From DASQPR01 sp963836775 (GTDB lineage: Bacteria > Actinomycetota > Actinomycetes > Mycobacteriales > Micromonosporaceae): 64,000 bases of DNA. A model generated the notes under the pieces. It ran no database searches. It was given only the letters and a program-made list of their open reading frames with translations, and was not told the origin of the DNA. The stretch lies in the NCBI GenBank assembly GCA_963836775.1, contig CAWIKR010000002.1, forward strand, positions 620,001 to 684,000. Reading direction: 5' to 3'. Below, piece by piece: positions 1 through 8,550 of this stretch (within the stretch, counting starts at the first letter, position 1; every line of letters starts with the position of its first letter). A program made the position numbers and the translations under genes.

Positions 1-28
1 GAACCCCCGGCGGCGACGGAGGCCTGAC

Positions 29-985
29 GTGACGATCGCGCTGCGCGCACTGGTGGGAGCCGTGCTGGCTCTCAGCCTGGCCGCCTGCGGCTCCTCCGCG
101 AAGCCGGAGTGGCAATCGGGATCGACACCGGCCGTCGCCGGGAGCGGCTCGGCGAGCCCGCCCACCGCACCGAATCCGAGCCCGTCAGTGACCAAACCAT
201 CCGCCACGCCGCCGGGTCCGTCGCTGATCACGTCGGCCCGGCTGACCGCCGCCCGGAAGCTGATCGCCGCCAAGCCGGGCGTTCTCGGCATCATCGTGTA
301 TGACCGCGAAACCGGCGACGCATTCCGCGAGGGCACCACGACTCATCTGACCTGGACCGCGTCGACGATCAAGCTGGCGATCGTCACCGAATTGCTGGAG
401 AAGCAACGGGCCGGCTCGATCCACCTCAGCTCGAAGGATCGCAGCGACATCGCCGACATCCTGAACTGGTCGAGCGATGACGCCGCCACCGAGCTGTGGC
501 ACAAGTACGGCGACGACGCCCTGGTGCCGAGGATGACGTCGACCTACGGCATGAAGACGCTCACGTTCATCGACGGCTTCAAGAGGTTCTGGGGGCACAT
601 GAAGTGCACTCCCGAAGACCTGATGCACCTCATCAAATATGTGATGACGAAGCTGAACTCCACCGATCGCGCCTACATCGTCAACGCGATGCAACACGTC
701 GGTTCGATCCAGCGGTGGGGAGTCTGGGCCGCCGGGACGGACCTGCATCCGGGCACCAAGGACGGCTGGTCGATCGAGCCGGACAACGGCTCCAAGCACT
801 GGGTGACCAATGCCGTCGGCTTCGCCGGGCCAAACCAGCGTTACCTGGTCGCTCTGATGTATGAACTGCCGCCCGATCTGGAGATCGGCGACGGCGTGCA
901 CGCGGTCAGCGACCTGGTCGCGACGATCTTCGGCGCGAAGGTGCCGGCCACGGTCACGGTGCCCGATCCGAGCACTGGTCTTTAA
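29..985 (+). CDS. Secreted serine hydrolase lipoprotein, class A beta-lactamase-like
   Basis: A predicted lipoprotein (lipobox LSLAAC, Cys20) with a Pro/Ser/Thr-rich linker to about residue 68, followed by a penicillin-recognising serine hydrolase domain. STIK (about 112-115) fits the SxxK catalytic motif, SSD (about 148-150) fits the SDN element, and TKDG (about 248-251) fits the KTG box. It would sit on the outer face of the membrane. GTG start at 29 follows GGAGG at 19-23. The family includes beta-lactamases and uncharacterised hydrolases. The non-canonical SSD and KDG boxes argue against assuming real beta-lactam hydrolysis. Confidence 0.75.
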   Translation: MTIALRALVGAVLALSLAACGSSAKPEWQSGSTPAVAGSGSASPPTAPNPSPSVTKPSATPPGPSLITSARLTAARKLIAAKPGVLGIIVYDRETGDAFREGTTTHLTWTASTIKLAIVTELLEKQRAGSIHLSSKDRSDIADILNWSSDDAATELWHKYGDDALVPRMTSTYGMKTLTFIDGFKRFWGHMKCTPEDLMHLIKYVMTKLNSTDRAYIVNAMQHVGSIQRWGVWAAGTDLHPGTKDGWSIEPDNGSKHWVTNAVGFAGPNQRYLVALMYELPPDLEIGDGVHAVSDLVATIFGAKVPATVTVPDPSTGL

Positions 986-997
986 CTGGTAGTCGCG

Positions 998-1132
998 ATG
1001 AGCGCGGTCACCGCCAACGGTGGCGCCGTCGTCGTGCCACCGTTCACCATCAGCGGCGTGGGTCGTGGTTGCTACATCACCGATCCGGCCGGCCTCATTC
1101 TGGGCCTGCACCACTACGATCCGAGCGCCTGA
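998..1132 (+). pseudogene. C-terminal remnant of a VOC/glyoxalase family protein
   Basis: An open stretch of 44 codons right after the serine hydrolase stop, in the same frame. It reads like the last strand of a VOC domain: VPPFTISGVGRGCYITDPAG, then LILGLHHYDPSA and a stop. Such 'GCYxTDPxGxxxGLHxYD' endings are typical of glyoxalase-like proteins. The rest of the domain is missing upstream, where the unrelated hydrolase gene sits. A decayed gene is the best reading; a functional 44-residue protein is unlikely. Confidence 0.5.
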
Positions 1133-1139
1133 CCGGACC

Positions 1140-1895
1140 CTACGGCGTTATCTGCGCCTTCATCAGCGCCTCGACCAGCGCGCGATCACCCCCGATGCGC
1201 ACCGACCCGACCGGGGTGCGCTGCCAGAACCAGAGGTAGAGCGCTTCGGCGGGAGCTGCAATCGTGGCGACCGGCGCGGTCGCCTCCACGTCGAAGGTCA
1301 CCGTCGGCGACGGACCTTCGGACGGTTCGAGAGCCCACTGCCAGTCGACATCGACGGCCCGGACCTGGATCGGGCCGGGCAGATCCGGTAGTGGTTTCCC
1401 GTCCCACCGGTGGGCCACCGGGAGCATCGTCCGCAGTACCTCGTCGACACCGTCGGCGGCCAGCACGGCGTCGATCGTCATCATCCGGCCGGCGGCGGTC
1501 TCGGCATCGAACCGATGGATCGTCGTCTCGTGCAGCTGCCGCCGGAACCAGAACGCCTTGACCCGCGGCACCACCGAGAAATTCCAGCAGGGATCGGCGG
1601 GATCTGCCCCGGCGAGCACCGCGAGCAAGTGGTCGGCGCACTCCCGATACCAAGAAGGGGGATCCGCGCCCTCGCCCGGACCTGGGAACGAACTGCCGCG
1701 CTTGCCGCTGGCGAGGGTGTCCGCCGCCCACAGGTGCACCCGGCCCAGGTGGCTGATCAGCCCGGAGAGCCCCCAGCGGCTGCTGATGGCGACCGGAAGA
1801 GTCGGGTCAGCGGTGCGGGCCACCGCCTCGAAGCCGGCCATCTGCGACTCCAGCGCGGCCAGGCACGCGGCCGGACCTAGCAACGTCTCGGTCAT
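1140..1895 (-). CDS. Mycothiol-dependent maleylpyruvate isomerase-family (MDMPI/DinB-like) protein
   Basis: A 251-residue protein with an N-terminal DinB-like four-helix domain (SSRWGLSGLISHLGRVHLW, about residues 34-52, supplies a candidate metal-binding His) and a C-terminal SCP2-like domain ending in a charged helix. The family uses mycothiol, the actinobacterial thiol, for isomerase or transferase chemistry; the substrate here is unknown. ATG at 1895 (MTETLLGPA) is chosen because the reading frame upstream is low-complexity and overlaps the divergent acetyltransferase. Confidence 0.8.
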   Translation of the reverse strand: MTETLLGPAACLAALESQMAGFEAVARTADPTLPVAISSRWGLSGLISHLGRVHLWAADTLASGKRGSSFPGPGEGADPPSWYRECADHLLAVLAGADPADPCWNFSVVPRVKAFWFRRQLHETTIHRFDAETAAGRMMTIDAVLAADGVDEVLRTMLPVAHRWDGKPLPDLPGPIQVRAVDVDWQWALEPSEGPSPTVTFDVEATAPVATIAAPAEALYLWFWQRTPVGSVRIGGDRALVEALMKAQITP

Positions 1896-1967
1896 GGCTC
1901 GATGATGCCGTCCGGGACCGACAAATTCGCTACCCGGTCCCCGTGCCGATGGGTAACGTCGGCCGGC

Positions 1968-2369
1968 GTGACGATTGACTATCAGTGGCGTGGAACGTTC
2001 GACTCGATCGAGGTGGAACGGCTGCACGCGGCCGGGTTCGAGCGGCCGGTCAATCCGGCCAACGACTGGCGGGCCCAGGTCACCCAGCACAGTCTGGGCT
2101 GGGTGCTCGCACGTGACGAGACCGGCGTCGCGGTCGGATTCGTCAACGTCGCGTGGGACGGCGGGGTGCATGCGTTCATCCTGGACACCGTCACCGCCGC
2201 AACCCACCTGCGGCAGGGTGTCGGCACTCGGCTGATCGAGGTCGCCGCCACCGGTGCCCGGGCCGCAAACTGCGAGTGGCTGCATGTGGACTTCGAGGAT
2301 CACTTGCGGGCGTTCTACTTCGACTCGTGCGGGTTCCGGCCGACGAATGCCGGCTTGATCGCTCTCTGA
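1968..2369 (+). CDS. GNAT family N-acetyltransferase
   Basis: A 133-residue single GNAT domain. The acetyl-CoA-binding turn reads LRQGVGTRLIEVA (Q/RxxGxG/A, about residues 83-95). The C-terminal part (FYFDSCGFRPTNAGLIAL) is the usual last strand. GTG at 1968 (VTIDYQW) is preferred over the ATGs at 1902 and 1905 because the upstream codons look non-coding. Substrate cannot be predicted. It is divergent from the MDMPI gene (start 1895) and convergent with the kinase gene. Confidence 0.75.
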   Translation: MTIDYQWRGTFDSIEVERLHAAGFERPVNPANDWRAQVTQHSLGWVLARDETGVAVGFVNVAWDGGVHAFILDTVTAATHLRQGVGTRLIEVAATGARAANCEWLHVDFEDHLRAFYFDSCGFRPTNAGLIAL

Positions 2370-2414
2370 CCCCGGCGCGCCGGGCGCCGCGTCGCACACC
2401 GGCCTGGCCGAACC

Positions 2415-3290
2415 TCAGGCCGCCATTGGCATCGCGACGTCCCAGTCCCGCGCGAATCGCGCGCGCGGCGAACCCGGGACGACGATCCGCTGCGGGACGT
2501 CGCATGCTTCGGCCAGATCTGCAGCTGCCGGCCGGGCCTGCGGGTCCGCGGCCAGCGTGGCCCGGACCAGTTGATCCAAGCCGAGCGGGAGGCCGGTGAG
2601 TTCCGGCTCGCTGACGCGTACGCTCTCGACCCACTCCTCGTCCGTCCCGACCTGGAACGGACCCGATCCACCGGCAAGCGACGCCATCAGGCAACCCCAG
2701 GAGAAGACGTCGACGGCCGGCGTCAGCGGGTTCGGACCGAGCTGCTCGGGGGCCGCCCAGCCGCGGCTGAAATGCACGAAGCTGGTGGTCCGCGGTTGAT
2801 CGGCGATGAGGCGGGAGATGCCGAAGTCGATCAGGCGAACCGAGTTGCCGTAGGCGAGAAGGTTCGACGGTTTCACGTCGCAGTGGATGACGCCGGCCTC
2901 ATGGACGGCCGCAATCGCACGAGCCACAGCCGCGCCGATCCGCCAGAGATCGGCCGCCGGAAACGAGCCTCGCCGTGCCCGCGACAGCGGCCCGTGACGA
3001 GGAATCAGGCTGGTCACCAGGTATGCGCCGGCCACGTCTTCGCCGAACGCCACCGGCGCCGCGGTGAATCGCTGATCCACCAGGCTGGCCAGGTGGAACT
3101 CGTTGGCGACGGCTCGCAGTCCAAAAATCGGGTCGTGCATCAGCTTCACCGCGACCGGGCCGGTTCGCGGCGACTCGGCCCGGAACACCCGCGCCGCGCC
3201 ACCGTGGCCGAGGCGCTCCAGGACGGCGTAGGGACCAATCCGCTCCGGATCGTCCGTCCGCTGTGCCGGAACCGCGGCGCCGATTGCCAT
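2415..3290 (-). CDS. Serine/threonine protein kinase-like protein, soluble
   Basis: A compact Hanks-type kinase domain of about 290 residues: glycine-rich loop LGHGGAARVF, ATP Lys in VAVKL, catalytic loop HCDVKPSN, DFG in LIDFGIS, and an APE-like AAPEQLGPN. All the key catalytic residues are present. It has no transmembrane helix or PASTA repeats, unlike the PknB class, so it is probably cytoplasmic. The catalytic loop has Cys where HRD usually has Arg, typical of a minor kinase subgroup. Start at ATG 3290 (MAIGAAVPA); an in-frame start at 3332 is possible. Confidence 0.8.
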   Translation of the reverse strand: MAIGAAVPAQRTDDPERIGPYAVLERLGHGGAARVFRAESPRTGPVAVKLMHDPIFGLRAVANEFHLASLVDQRFTAAPVAFGEDVAGAYLVTSLIPRHGPLSRARRGSFPAADLWRIGAAVARAIAAVHEAGVIHCDVKPSNLLAYGNSVRLIDFGISRLIADQPRTTSFVHFSRGWAAPEQLGPNPLTPAVDVFSWGCLMASLAGGSGPFQVGTDEEWVESVRVSEPELTGLPLGLDQLVRATLAADPQARPAAADLAEACDVPQRIVVPGSPRARFARDWDVAMPMAA

Positions 3291-3441
3291 GCCAACGCCA
3301 TACCCGCTGATCACGGCGGCAAACCGGACCAACCCCGACGGGCGGGCGCATCGATGGGTAGCGCCTGGACTGATCGACCCGGGCGGCGGTCACCGCTGAG
3401 GCCGATCGGGTCGCCCCCGGCGTACCCCTGATCTGGCCGGA

Positions 3442-4146
3442 TTAAGCGGCGAGCGCGGTCGCCGAATGGCGGATCCGCATCGCGCGCACGGCGAGCAGGC
3501 AAACGCCGGCCGAGGCGGCGAGTGCGATGATCCGCTGCATCGTGCCCTGGCCGTCCTGGCCGGTGAGCGCCACGTAGACCACGAGCAGCACGCCCAGGCC
3601 GACGCCGAAATACTTGGTGGGCTTGGCCAGCGCCGACCACGACGGCAGTTTGCGCATCGAGCGGGCCAGGAAGAATGGCGCGACCACCAGGAGGATGAAG
3701 CTGACTGTGCCGACAACGGCGTGGATCTGACCGTGCCAGGAGGCCATCGCGGCGGCCTCGGTGCACCCGGGCTGCGAACTCTGGCAGTCGAGCCGGAAGA
3801 AAGCGTCGCTCAGGTCGTCGACGGCGACTGCGGACATGGCCACCAGCCACGCACCGAGTGCCATCTTCTGACCGGGCCGGGCCAGCGTGCGGTTGAGCAC
3901 GAAGACCGCGAAGCAGATGGTCAGCACGCCGCTGACGCCCTGGGCCGCCAAGATGATCCACGGATGGTTGGCGGTCAGCGCACCAAGGTCACTGATATCG
4001 TCCCGCAGCGGCGAGAAATCACCGCCCTGGAGCGAGTCACTGACCACCCAAGCGATGGTGAACAGCGTCTGGCCGATGATCGCGCCCCAGCACAGCGCGA
4101 CGGCGACCCGCCGAAATCGCGGCGAGTGTGTCGCATCCGAGGTCAT
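3442..4146 (-). CDS. DUF998 family membrane protein
   Basis: A 234-residue protein with about six predicted transmembrane helices. The first helix is followed by a DISDLGAL-type segment characteristic of DUF998. This family is widespread in actinomycetes and has no settled function. A second, divergent DUF998 member lies at 5890-6567. Confidence 0.75.
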   Translation of the reverse strand: MTSDATHSPRFRRVAVALCWGAIIGQTLFTIAWVVSDSLQGGDFSPLRDDISDLGALTANHPWIILAAQGVSGVLTICFAVFVLNRTLARPGQKMALGAWLVAMSAVAVDDLSDAFFRLDCQSSQPGCTEAAAMASWHGQIHAVVGTVSFILLVVAPFFLARSMRKLPSWSALAKPTKYFGVGLGVLLVVYVALTGQDGQGTMQRIIALAASAGVCLLAVRAMRIRHSATALAA

Positions 4147-4267
4147 TACCGATGTTTAGCACCGCTAACAGTTGATCACCCTGGAAAGGCGAGGACTCTG
4201 ACTAGGTTGTAAGCAGACTCTCAGCTTGACCAAACAGGCTCTTCGGGACACATTTTGGAGGCTTCGC

Positions 4268-4891
4268 ATGGTTGATCGCCGGCACGGCTGGCAGGCAGCG
4301 GCGACCACATCGACGATCTCCGGCGAGGATCTCTACGGCGAGGACTTCACTGGTCGGAGCGTCGACCATGTGCTCTATATCGACGTCGATCTGACCGAGT
4401 CGACCGCGGCCGGCGGCGCCAGCTTCGACGAATGTTCGTTCCGCAACGTCAAGTTCAACGCCGCTGTCTTCGAGGGTGCCGCTTTCACCAACTGCGCGTT
4501 CACCAACTGCAACTTCTTCACCGCTACTATCACCGACTGCAAGATGGTCGGTTCGATGTTCGACCGATGCACCTTCGATCGGCTGTCGGTGGTCGGCGGC
4601 GATTGGTCGTTCGTCGGCCTTCCCGGCGCGGCACTGGGCAAGGCGACGTTCTCCGACGTACGGATGCGCGAAGCCGATCTCTCCGGAGTCCAGGGCAACG
4701 GCATGACCCTGCGCCGCTGCGATCTGTCCGGAACCGCGTTCGAGAAAGCCAGCCTGGAAAACGCGGAGCTGCGCGGCTCGGATCTGAGCGGCATCGAGCC
4801 CGGCACCGTCAATCTGCGTGGCGCGATCATCGACTTCAACCAGGCGATCTTCATCGCGACCGCCTATGGCCTGGACGTCCGGGCCGAATAG
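4268..4891 (+). CDS. Pentapeptide repeat protein
   Basis: A 207-residue protein with repeating A(D/N)LXX/FXXCXF units (for example FDECSFRNVKF, FTNCAFTNCNF, LRRCDLSGTAF, LENAELRGSDL) forming a predicted right-handed quadrilateral beta-helix from about residue 15 to 190. Qnr and MfpA, which mimic DNA and protect gyrase, share this fold, but nothing here singles out gyrase. The start is fixed by GGAGG at 4257-4261, six bases before ATG 4268 (MVDRRHGWQ). It is convergent with the glyoxalase-like gene, leaving 11 bp between stops. Confidence 0.85.
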   Translation: MVDRRHGWQAAATTSTISGEDLYGEDFTGRSVDHVLYIDVDLTESTAAGGASFDECSFRNVKFNAAVFEGAAFTNCAFTNCNFFTATITDCKMVGSMFDRCTFDRLSVVGGDWSFVGLPGAALGKATFSDVRMREADLSGVQGNGMTLRRCDLSGTAFEKASLENAELRGSDLSGIEPGTVNLRGAIIDFNQAIFIATAYGLDVRAE

Positions 4892-4902
4892 CGAGCCGCT
4901 GG

Positions 4903-5292
4903 TCAGCTCAGGTGCCGCTCCAGCGGCGAGTGATCGCCGACCAGCCACAGATGTCCGTACGGATCAACAAACCCGCCCTGGTGGTGCGGGCCCCACGGCA
5001 TCTGATGATCGCGCGGCTCCTCGACCGTGGCGCCGTGTTCGCCGGCCCGAGCAATGAGCGCGTCCGGATCGTCGGTGAAGACCTCGACCCGGACCGTACG
5101 CGTGCCCGCGTCCCCCGGCGTCGACCAGTTGTTGCGCTCCGGCTGAGCCAGGAAGAACTGGGCACCGAGGAGCTCGAAGCCGACGACCGATCCGAGGTTC
5201 CACAGCTGGGTGGCGCCGAGCGCCCGTTCATACCAGTCGGTGGCTTCGGCAGCGTCCGGCACGGCGAGCATCACCGAGATCACGGTTGGCAT
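4903..5292 (-). CDS. VOC (glyoxalase/bleomycin resistance) family protein
   Basis: A 129-residue single VOC module made of two beta-alpha-beta-beta-beta repeats: MPTVISVMLAVPDAAEATDW at the start and GGFVDPYGHLWLVGDH near the end. Candidate metal ligands are Glu in GFELLG and the late His in YGHLW. Members range from glyoxalases to antibiotic-binding proteins, so the role is open. ATG 5292 is chosen because codons upstream run into the tandem-repeat region. Confidence 0.75.
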   Translation of the reverse strand: MPTVISVMLAVPDAAEATDWYERALGATQLWNLGSVVGFELLGAQFFLAQPERNNWSTPGDAGTRTVRVEVFTDDPDALIARAGEHGATVEEPRDHQMPWGPHHQGGFVDPYGHLWLVGDHSPLERHLS

Positions 5293-5370
5293 GGCGACAT
5301 TGTCGCGCCTCGCCGCGCCGTTCGCGGTCCGTGGCGGCCGCGGCGGCGAGTCGCGCGCCCGGAGAGGCGC

Positions 5371-5575
5371 GGCCAAGATCGCAACGTCCGCGGGCTGGCG
5401 GCTGCCGAGCCGGCCAAGATCGCAACGTCCGCGGAGTGGCGGCTGCCGAGCCGGCCAAGATCGCAACGTCCGCGGGCTGGCGGCTGCCGAGCCGGCCAAG
5501 ATCGCAACGTCCGCGGAGTGGCGGCTGCCGAGCCGGCCAAGATCGCAACGTCCGCGGAGTGGCGGTCGTCAATCG
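5371..5575. repeat. Five tandem copies of a 41-bp repeat (family A)
   Basis: Copies begin at 5371, 5412, 5453, 5494 and 5535, each with GGCCAAGATCGCAACGTCCG followed by CGGGCTGGCGG or CGGAGTGGCGG. The two variants alternate (1 and 3 against 2 and 4), which suggests duplication of an 82-bp dimer. The fifth copy diverges at its end. Period 41 is not a multiple of three and no gene covers it, so it is intergenic. Related copies with the same period lie at 25447-25612. Confidence 0.9.
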
Positions 5576-5591
5576 CGCCGTTTCGGAGCCA

Positions 5592-5652
5592 TGGGTCCGC
5601 GGACGTCGCGATCACGCTGCCACCACTCCGCACACGTCGCGATCTTGAGGTC
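5592..5652. repeat. Two inverted family A repeat copies
   Basis: Directly after the tandem array, two inverted copies carry GGACGTCGCGATCACG (5601-5616) and CACACGTCGCGATCTTG (5631-5647). The second, preceded by CCACCACTCCG, is the reverse complement of the array unit AAGATCGC-ACGT-CGGAGTGG with few changes. Opposed copies could form long hairpins in RNA or cruciforms in DNA. Confidence 0.7.
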
Positions 5653-5682
5653 CGACCTCACCGGCCCGCCGACCCACCCGTG

Positions 5683-5730
5683 GATCTTGCGAAGTTGGCG
5701 AGGCCATGACCACGCCAACGTCCCAAGATC
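5683..5730. repeat. Inverted repeat, family B element
   Basis: Arms GATCTTGCGAAGTTGGCG (5683-5700) and CGCCAACGTCCCAAGATC (5713-5730) pair over 18 bp with two mismatches around a 12-base loop. Near-identical arms occur at 59645-59692, and a single arm at 54797-54817. It lies about 160 bp before the DUF998 gene. There is no T-tract, so a mobile or structural repeat is as likely as a terminator. The remainder of 5731-5889 holds no other gene that I can support. Confidence 0.8.
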
Positions 5731-5889
5731 TTCGGCAGCAGGCGTGGCAGCCCGTCGCCGAGCGGATTCGGAACTCGGTCGGCACGGACGCGGAAAGAAG
5801 TTTGAGCCGGTTGTCGAAACCGACCGAGCCCGTTCGAGCAACAGGTGACGGGTCGGGAAGCGACCCACCGATTTTCAAGGACAACGATC

Positions 5890-6567
5890 ATGACCATTAC
5901 TGCGGCGGCCGGCTCGGCCAAGACTCGGACCGACAAATGCGACCCGCGCGTCGCGATCACCAAGTCGCTACTCGGCTACGGGATCCTGGCGATGCCGTTC
6001 TACGTCATCGTCTCGGTGTTCGAAGGCGCCACCCGGACCGGCTTCGACTTCACCACACACGACTGGAGCCTGCTGGCCAACGGACACCTCGGCTGGATCC
6101 ACATCACCAACCTGATCCTGGCCGGCCTGATGACGGTGGCGTTCGCCATTGGTCTGGCCCGCAGCACCGGCAGCGCCTGGACCGGCCGGCTGGTGACTCT
6201 CTACGGCATCGGCCTGATCGGTGCCGGCGTGCTGATCGCCGATCCGGCCAACGGGTTCCCCGCCGGCACTGCTGACGGCGCCGGGGCGATCAGCTGGCAT
6301 GGTGCCGGACACATGGTCAGCGCCGCCATCGGGTTCGCCGGACTGATCGCGGCTTGTTTCGTTCTGGCTCGCCACGACAGCCGCCGTGGCGATCGGGGTT
6401 GGGCGTGGTTCACGCGTACCACCGGTGCGGTTTTCGCTTTGAGCTTCCTCGGCATCGCCGGAAGCGGCGGCGCGGCCGCAAGCGTCCTGGCGTTCACCGC
6501 CGCGGTCCTGCTCGTGACGGTGTGGTCGGCCGCGACCGCGGTTCGCGAATACCGGCGTGCTCACTGA
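5890..6567 (+). CDS. DUF998 family membrane protein (second copy)
   Basis: A 225-residue protein with six hydrophobic segments and the same overall plan as the DUF998 protein at 3442-4146, though diverged. ATG 5890 (MTITAAAG) follows AAGGA at 5878-5882; the longer in-frame start at 5845 would need a charged unconserved leader. It is followed after 54 bp by the YCII gene and then the sigma factor, all on the same strand, so it may be part of that unit. Confidence 0.75.
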   Translation: MTITAAAGSAKTRTDKCDPRVAITKSLLGYGILAMPFYVIVSVFEGATRTGFDFTTHDWSLLANGHLGWIHITNLILAGLMTVAFAIGLARSTGSAWTGRLVTLYGIGLIGAGVLIADPANGFPAGTADGAGAISWHGAGHMVSAAIGFAGLIAACFVLARHDSRRGDRGWAWFTRTTGAVFALSFLGIAGSGGAAASVLAFTAAVLLVTVWSAATAVREYRRAH

Positions 6568-6621
6568 CTCCATCGCGACCACCAACCAGCGAAGATCTAA
6601 CCGACGGAAGAGGAGAAGACG

Positions 6622-6999
6622 ATGCGTTATCTGATCACCCTCAAGGCGAAGCACCCGGACGGACCACCGCCGGCCGAGCTGATGGCGGCGATCGCCGCGC
6701 TCGGCATGGAAGCCACGAATTCGGGAGCACTGCTCGACACCGCGGGTCTTGCGCCCACCTTCGACAGTTCTCGGATCAGTCTGACCAGCGGCGAGCTGAG
6801 CCTGGTGGACGGTCCATTCGCGGAGGCCAAGGAACTCATCAGCTACGCGATCTATCAGGTGCGAGACAAAGCTGAGGCGGCTGAGTGGACGATGCGGTTC
6901 ATGAAGCTGCACAAGGATCTCTGGCCGGGCTGGGACGGCGAGGCGGAGATTTCCCGAGTGTTCGGACCCGAGGACTTCGCGCCACCGCAGCAGGGGTAA
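6622..6999 (+). CDS. YCII/DGPF-domain protein, partner of an ECF42-type sigma factor
   Basis: A 125-residue ferredoxin-like YCII domain protein with the signature LVDGPFAEAKELI (about residues 60-72) that names the DGPF family. A strong ribosome site, GAGGAGAAG, precedes ATG 6622. DGPF proteins are regularly encoded next to ECF42 sigma factors and are thought to be linked to them functionally. This pairing is seen here, with a 276-bp spacer holding a long inverted repeat. Confidence 0.85.
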   Translation: MRYLITLKAKHPDGPPPAELMAAIAALGMEATNSGALLDTAGLAPTFDSSRISLTSGELSLVDGPFAEAKELISYAIYQVRDKAEAAEWTMRFMKLHKDLWPGWDGEAEISRVFGPEDFAPPQQG

Positions 7000-7147
7000 C
7001 GGCAGTCGGACCGCGGCGCCGCGACGTGTGCGAGCGAGCACACCCGCGGCGCCGCATCCGCGTGTGCTTCCGCAAGGCGAGGAACGAGCCCGAAGGCAGC
7101 ACGCTGCCAGCGACTCAGCCTTCAGCGGCGGCGCCGGCGATTCGGCC

Positions 7148-7256
7148 TTTGGAACCGCCAGCGGCTCCGCTAACTAGGCGCAGCGCCACGAAGTGTGCGG
7201 GGTTTGCGCTCGAGTGGTGCTGGAACAACTTCAGCGGAGCCGCTGGCGATTCCAAA
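7148..7256. promoter_or_regulatory. Long inverted repeat upstream of the sigma factor gene
   Basis: Arms at 7148-7171 (TTTGGAACCGCCAGCGGCTC plus CGCT) and 7233-7256 are complementary over 24 bp with one mismatch, enclosing 61 bases. It ends 20 bp before the sigma factor ATG and lies 149 bp after the YCII stop. It could terminate or attenuate read-through from the YCII gene, or hide the sigma factor ribosome site in folded RNA. It could also be a degenerate repeat element. The rest of the 7000-7275 spacer shows no open frame that I can support. Confidence 0.7.
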
Positions 7257-7275
7257 AGTGCGAGGATCGGTGGTT

Positions 7276-8550
7276 ATGACGGACGCCGATCCTCGTCGCG
7301 TGGTGGAAACGGTGTGGCGGATCGAGTCCGCGCGCATCATCGCGACGCTGACGCGGATCGTCAAGGACGTCGGCATCGCCGAGGAACTCGCCCAGGACAC
7401 CATGGTGATTGCCCTGGAGCAATGGCCGGTCAACGGTGTGCCGGATGATCCGGGGCCGTGGCTGATGGCCACTGCCAAGCATCGAGCCATCGACCTGGTC
7501 CGCCGCCGAGTCGTCTACGCACGCAAGCTCGCCGAGATTGGCCGCACCCTGGACGAGGCTCAGGATCCGGATTACGACCTGGACGACGGCAACGTCGAGG
7601 ACGACATTCTGCGGCTGATGTTCATCGCGTGCCACCCCGTGCTGCCGCCGGACGGCCGCACCGCCCTCACGCTGCGCCTGCTCGGTGGCCTGACCACGGA
7701 CGAGATTGCCCGGGCGGTTCTGGAGCCGTCACCGACCGTCGGCCAGCGGATCAGCCGAGCCAAGAAGACTCTGGCGGTCAAGCAGGTGCCGTTCGAGATC
7801 CCGGCGCCGGATCAGCTCTCCGAGCGACTCGCCAGCGTCCTTGAGGTGATCTTTCTGATCTTCAACGAGGGCTACAGCGCCACCGCCGGCGCCGATTGGA
7901 CTCGGCCCAACCTCTGCGAGGAGGCCATGCGGCTAGGGCGGATCCTGGCCGGTCTGGCGCCGGCCGAGCCCGAGGTCCATGGGCTGCTCGCACTGATGGA
8001 GCTGCAGGCCTCACGGCTGGGCGCCCGGACCGCGCCGGATGGGGCGCCAATCCTGCTCGCCGATCAGGATCGTGCCCGCTGGGACCGGCTGCTGATCCGG
8101 CGTGGCGTGGCGGCGCTGGAGACCGCTCGCCGGATTGGCGGGCGGATCGGGCCGTTCGTGCTGCAGGCCGAGATCGCCGCCTGCCATGCCACCGCGACCA
8201 CCGCCGTGGACACCGACTGGCCCCGGATCGCGGCGCTCTACCAGGTCCTCACCTACGTCTGGCCATCTCCGGTCGCCGCACTCAACCGCGCGGTCGCGGT
8301 CGGCCTGGCCGGCGACCCGCAGGCAGGTCTGCAGATCGTGGCCGGGCTCCGCGATTCACTCGCCGATTACCCCCAACTTCCGGCGGTACGCGCGGATCTG
8401 CTGAGCCGGATCGGCAAGCACTCGGAGGCGGCCGCCGACTACCGGCACGCCGCCGAGTTGACCCGCAACGACCGGGAGCGCGAGGTGTTTCTGCGGAAGG
8501 CTGCCGAGTGTGCTACCGCCGGCCGGACAGCGCCCGACCCTGATGCTTGA
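7276..8550 (+). CDS. ECF42-type RNA polymerase sigma factor with C-terminal TPR-like extension
   Basis: A 424-residue protein. Sigma region 2 is at about 10-80 (IVKDVGIAEELAQDTMVIAL, then PWLMATAKHRAIDLVRRR), region 4 at about 115-170 (LTLRLLGGLTTDEIARAVL, then GQRISRAKKTL), and the remaining 240 residues form the large helical extension diagnostic of this class. In ECF42 the extension is required for activity and replaces an anti-sigma factor. ATG 7276 (MTDADPRRV) is preferred over the in-frame upstream start at 7195, which lies inside the inverted-repeat leader. Its 3' end overlaps the convergent next gene by 38 bp. Confidence 0.9.
   Translation: MTDADPRRVVETVWRIESARIIATLTRIVKDVGIAEELAQDTMVIALEQWPVNGVPDDPGPWLMATAKHRAIDLVRRRVVYARKLAEIGRTLDEAQDPDYDLDDGNVEDDILRLMFIACHPVLPPDGRTALTLRLLGGLTTDEIARAVLEPSPTVGQRISRAKKTLAVKQVPFEIPAPDQLSERLASVLEVIFLIFNEGYSATAGADWTRPNLCEEAMRLGRILAGLAPAEPEVHGLLALMELQASRLGARTAPDGAPILLADQDRARWDRLLIRRGVAALETARRIGGRIGPFVLQAEIAACHATATTAVDTDWPRIAALYQVLTYVWPSPVAALNRAVAVGLAGDPQAGLQIVAGLRDSLADYPQLPAVRADLLSRIGKHSEAAADYRHAAELTRNDREREVFLRKAAECATAGRTAPDPDA

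Noticed and set aside
29..985. Confident antibiotic-resistance beta-lactamase
   Set aside because: The SDN and KTG boxes are non-canonical, so only a general serine hydrolase call is supported.
5371..5652. CRISPR array
   Set aside because: The 41-bp units are directly contiguous with no variable spacers, and no cas genes are present.
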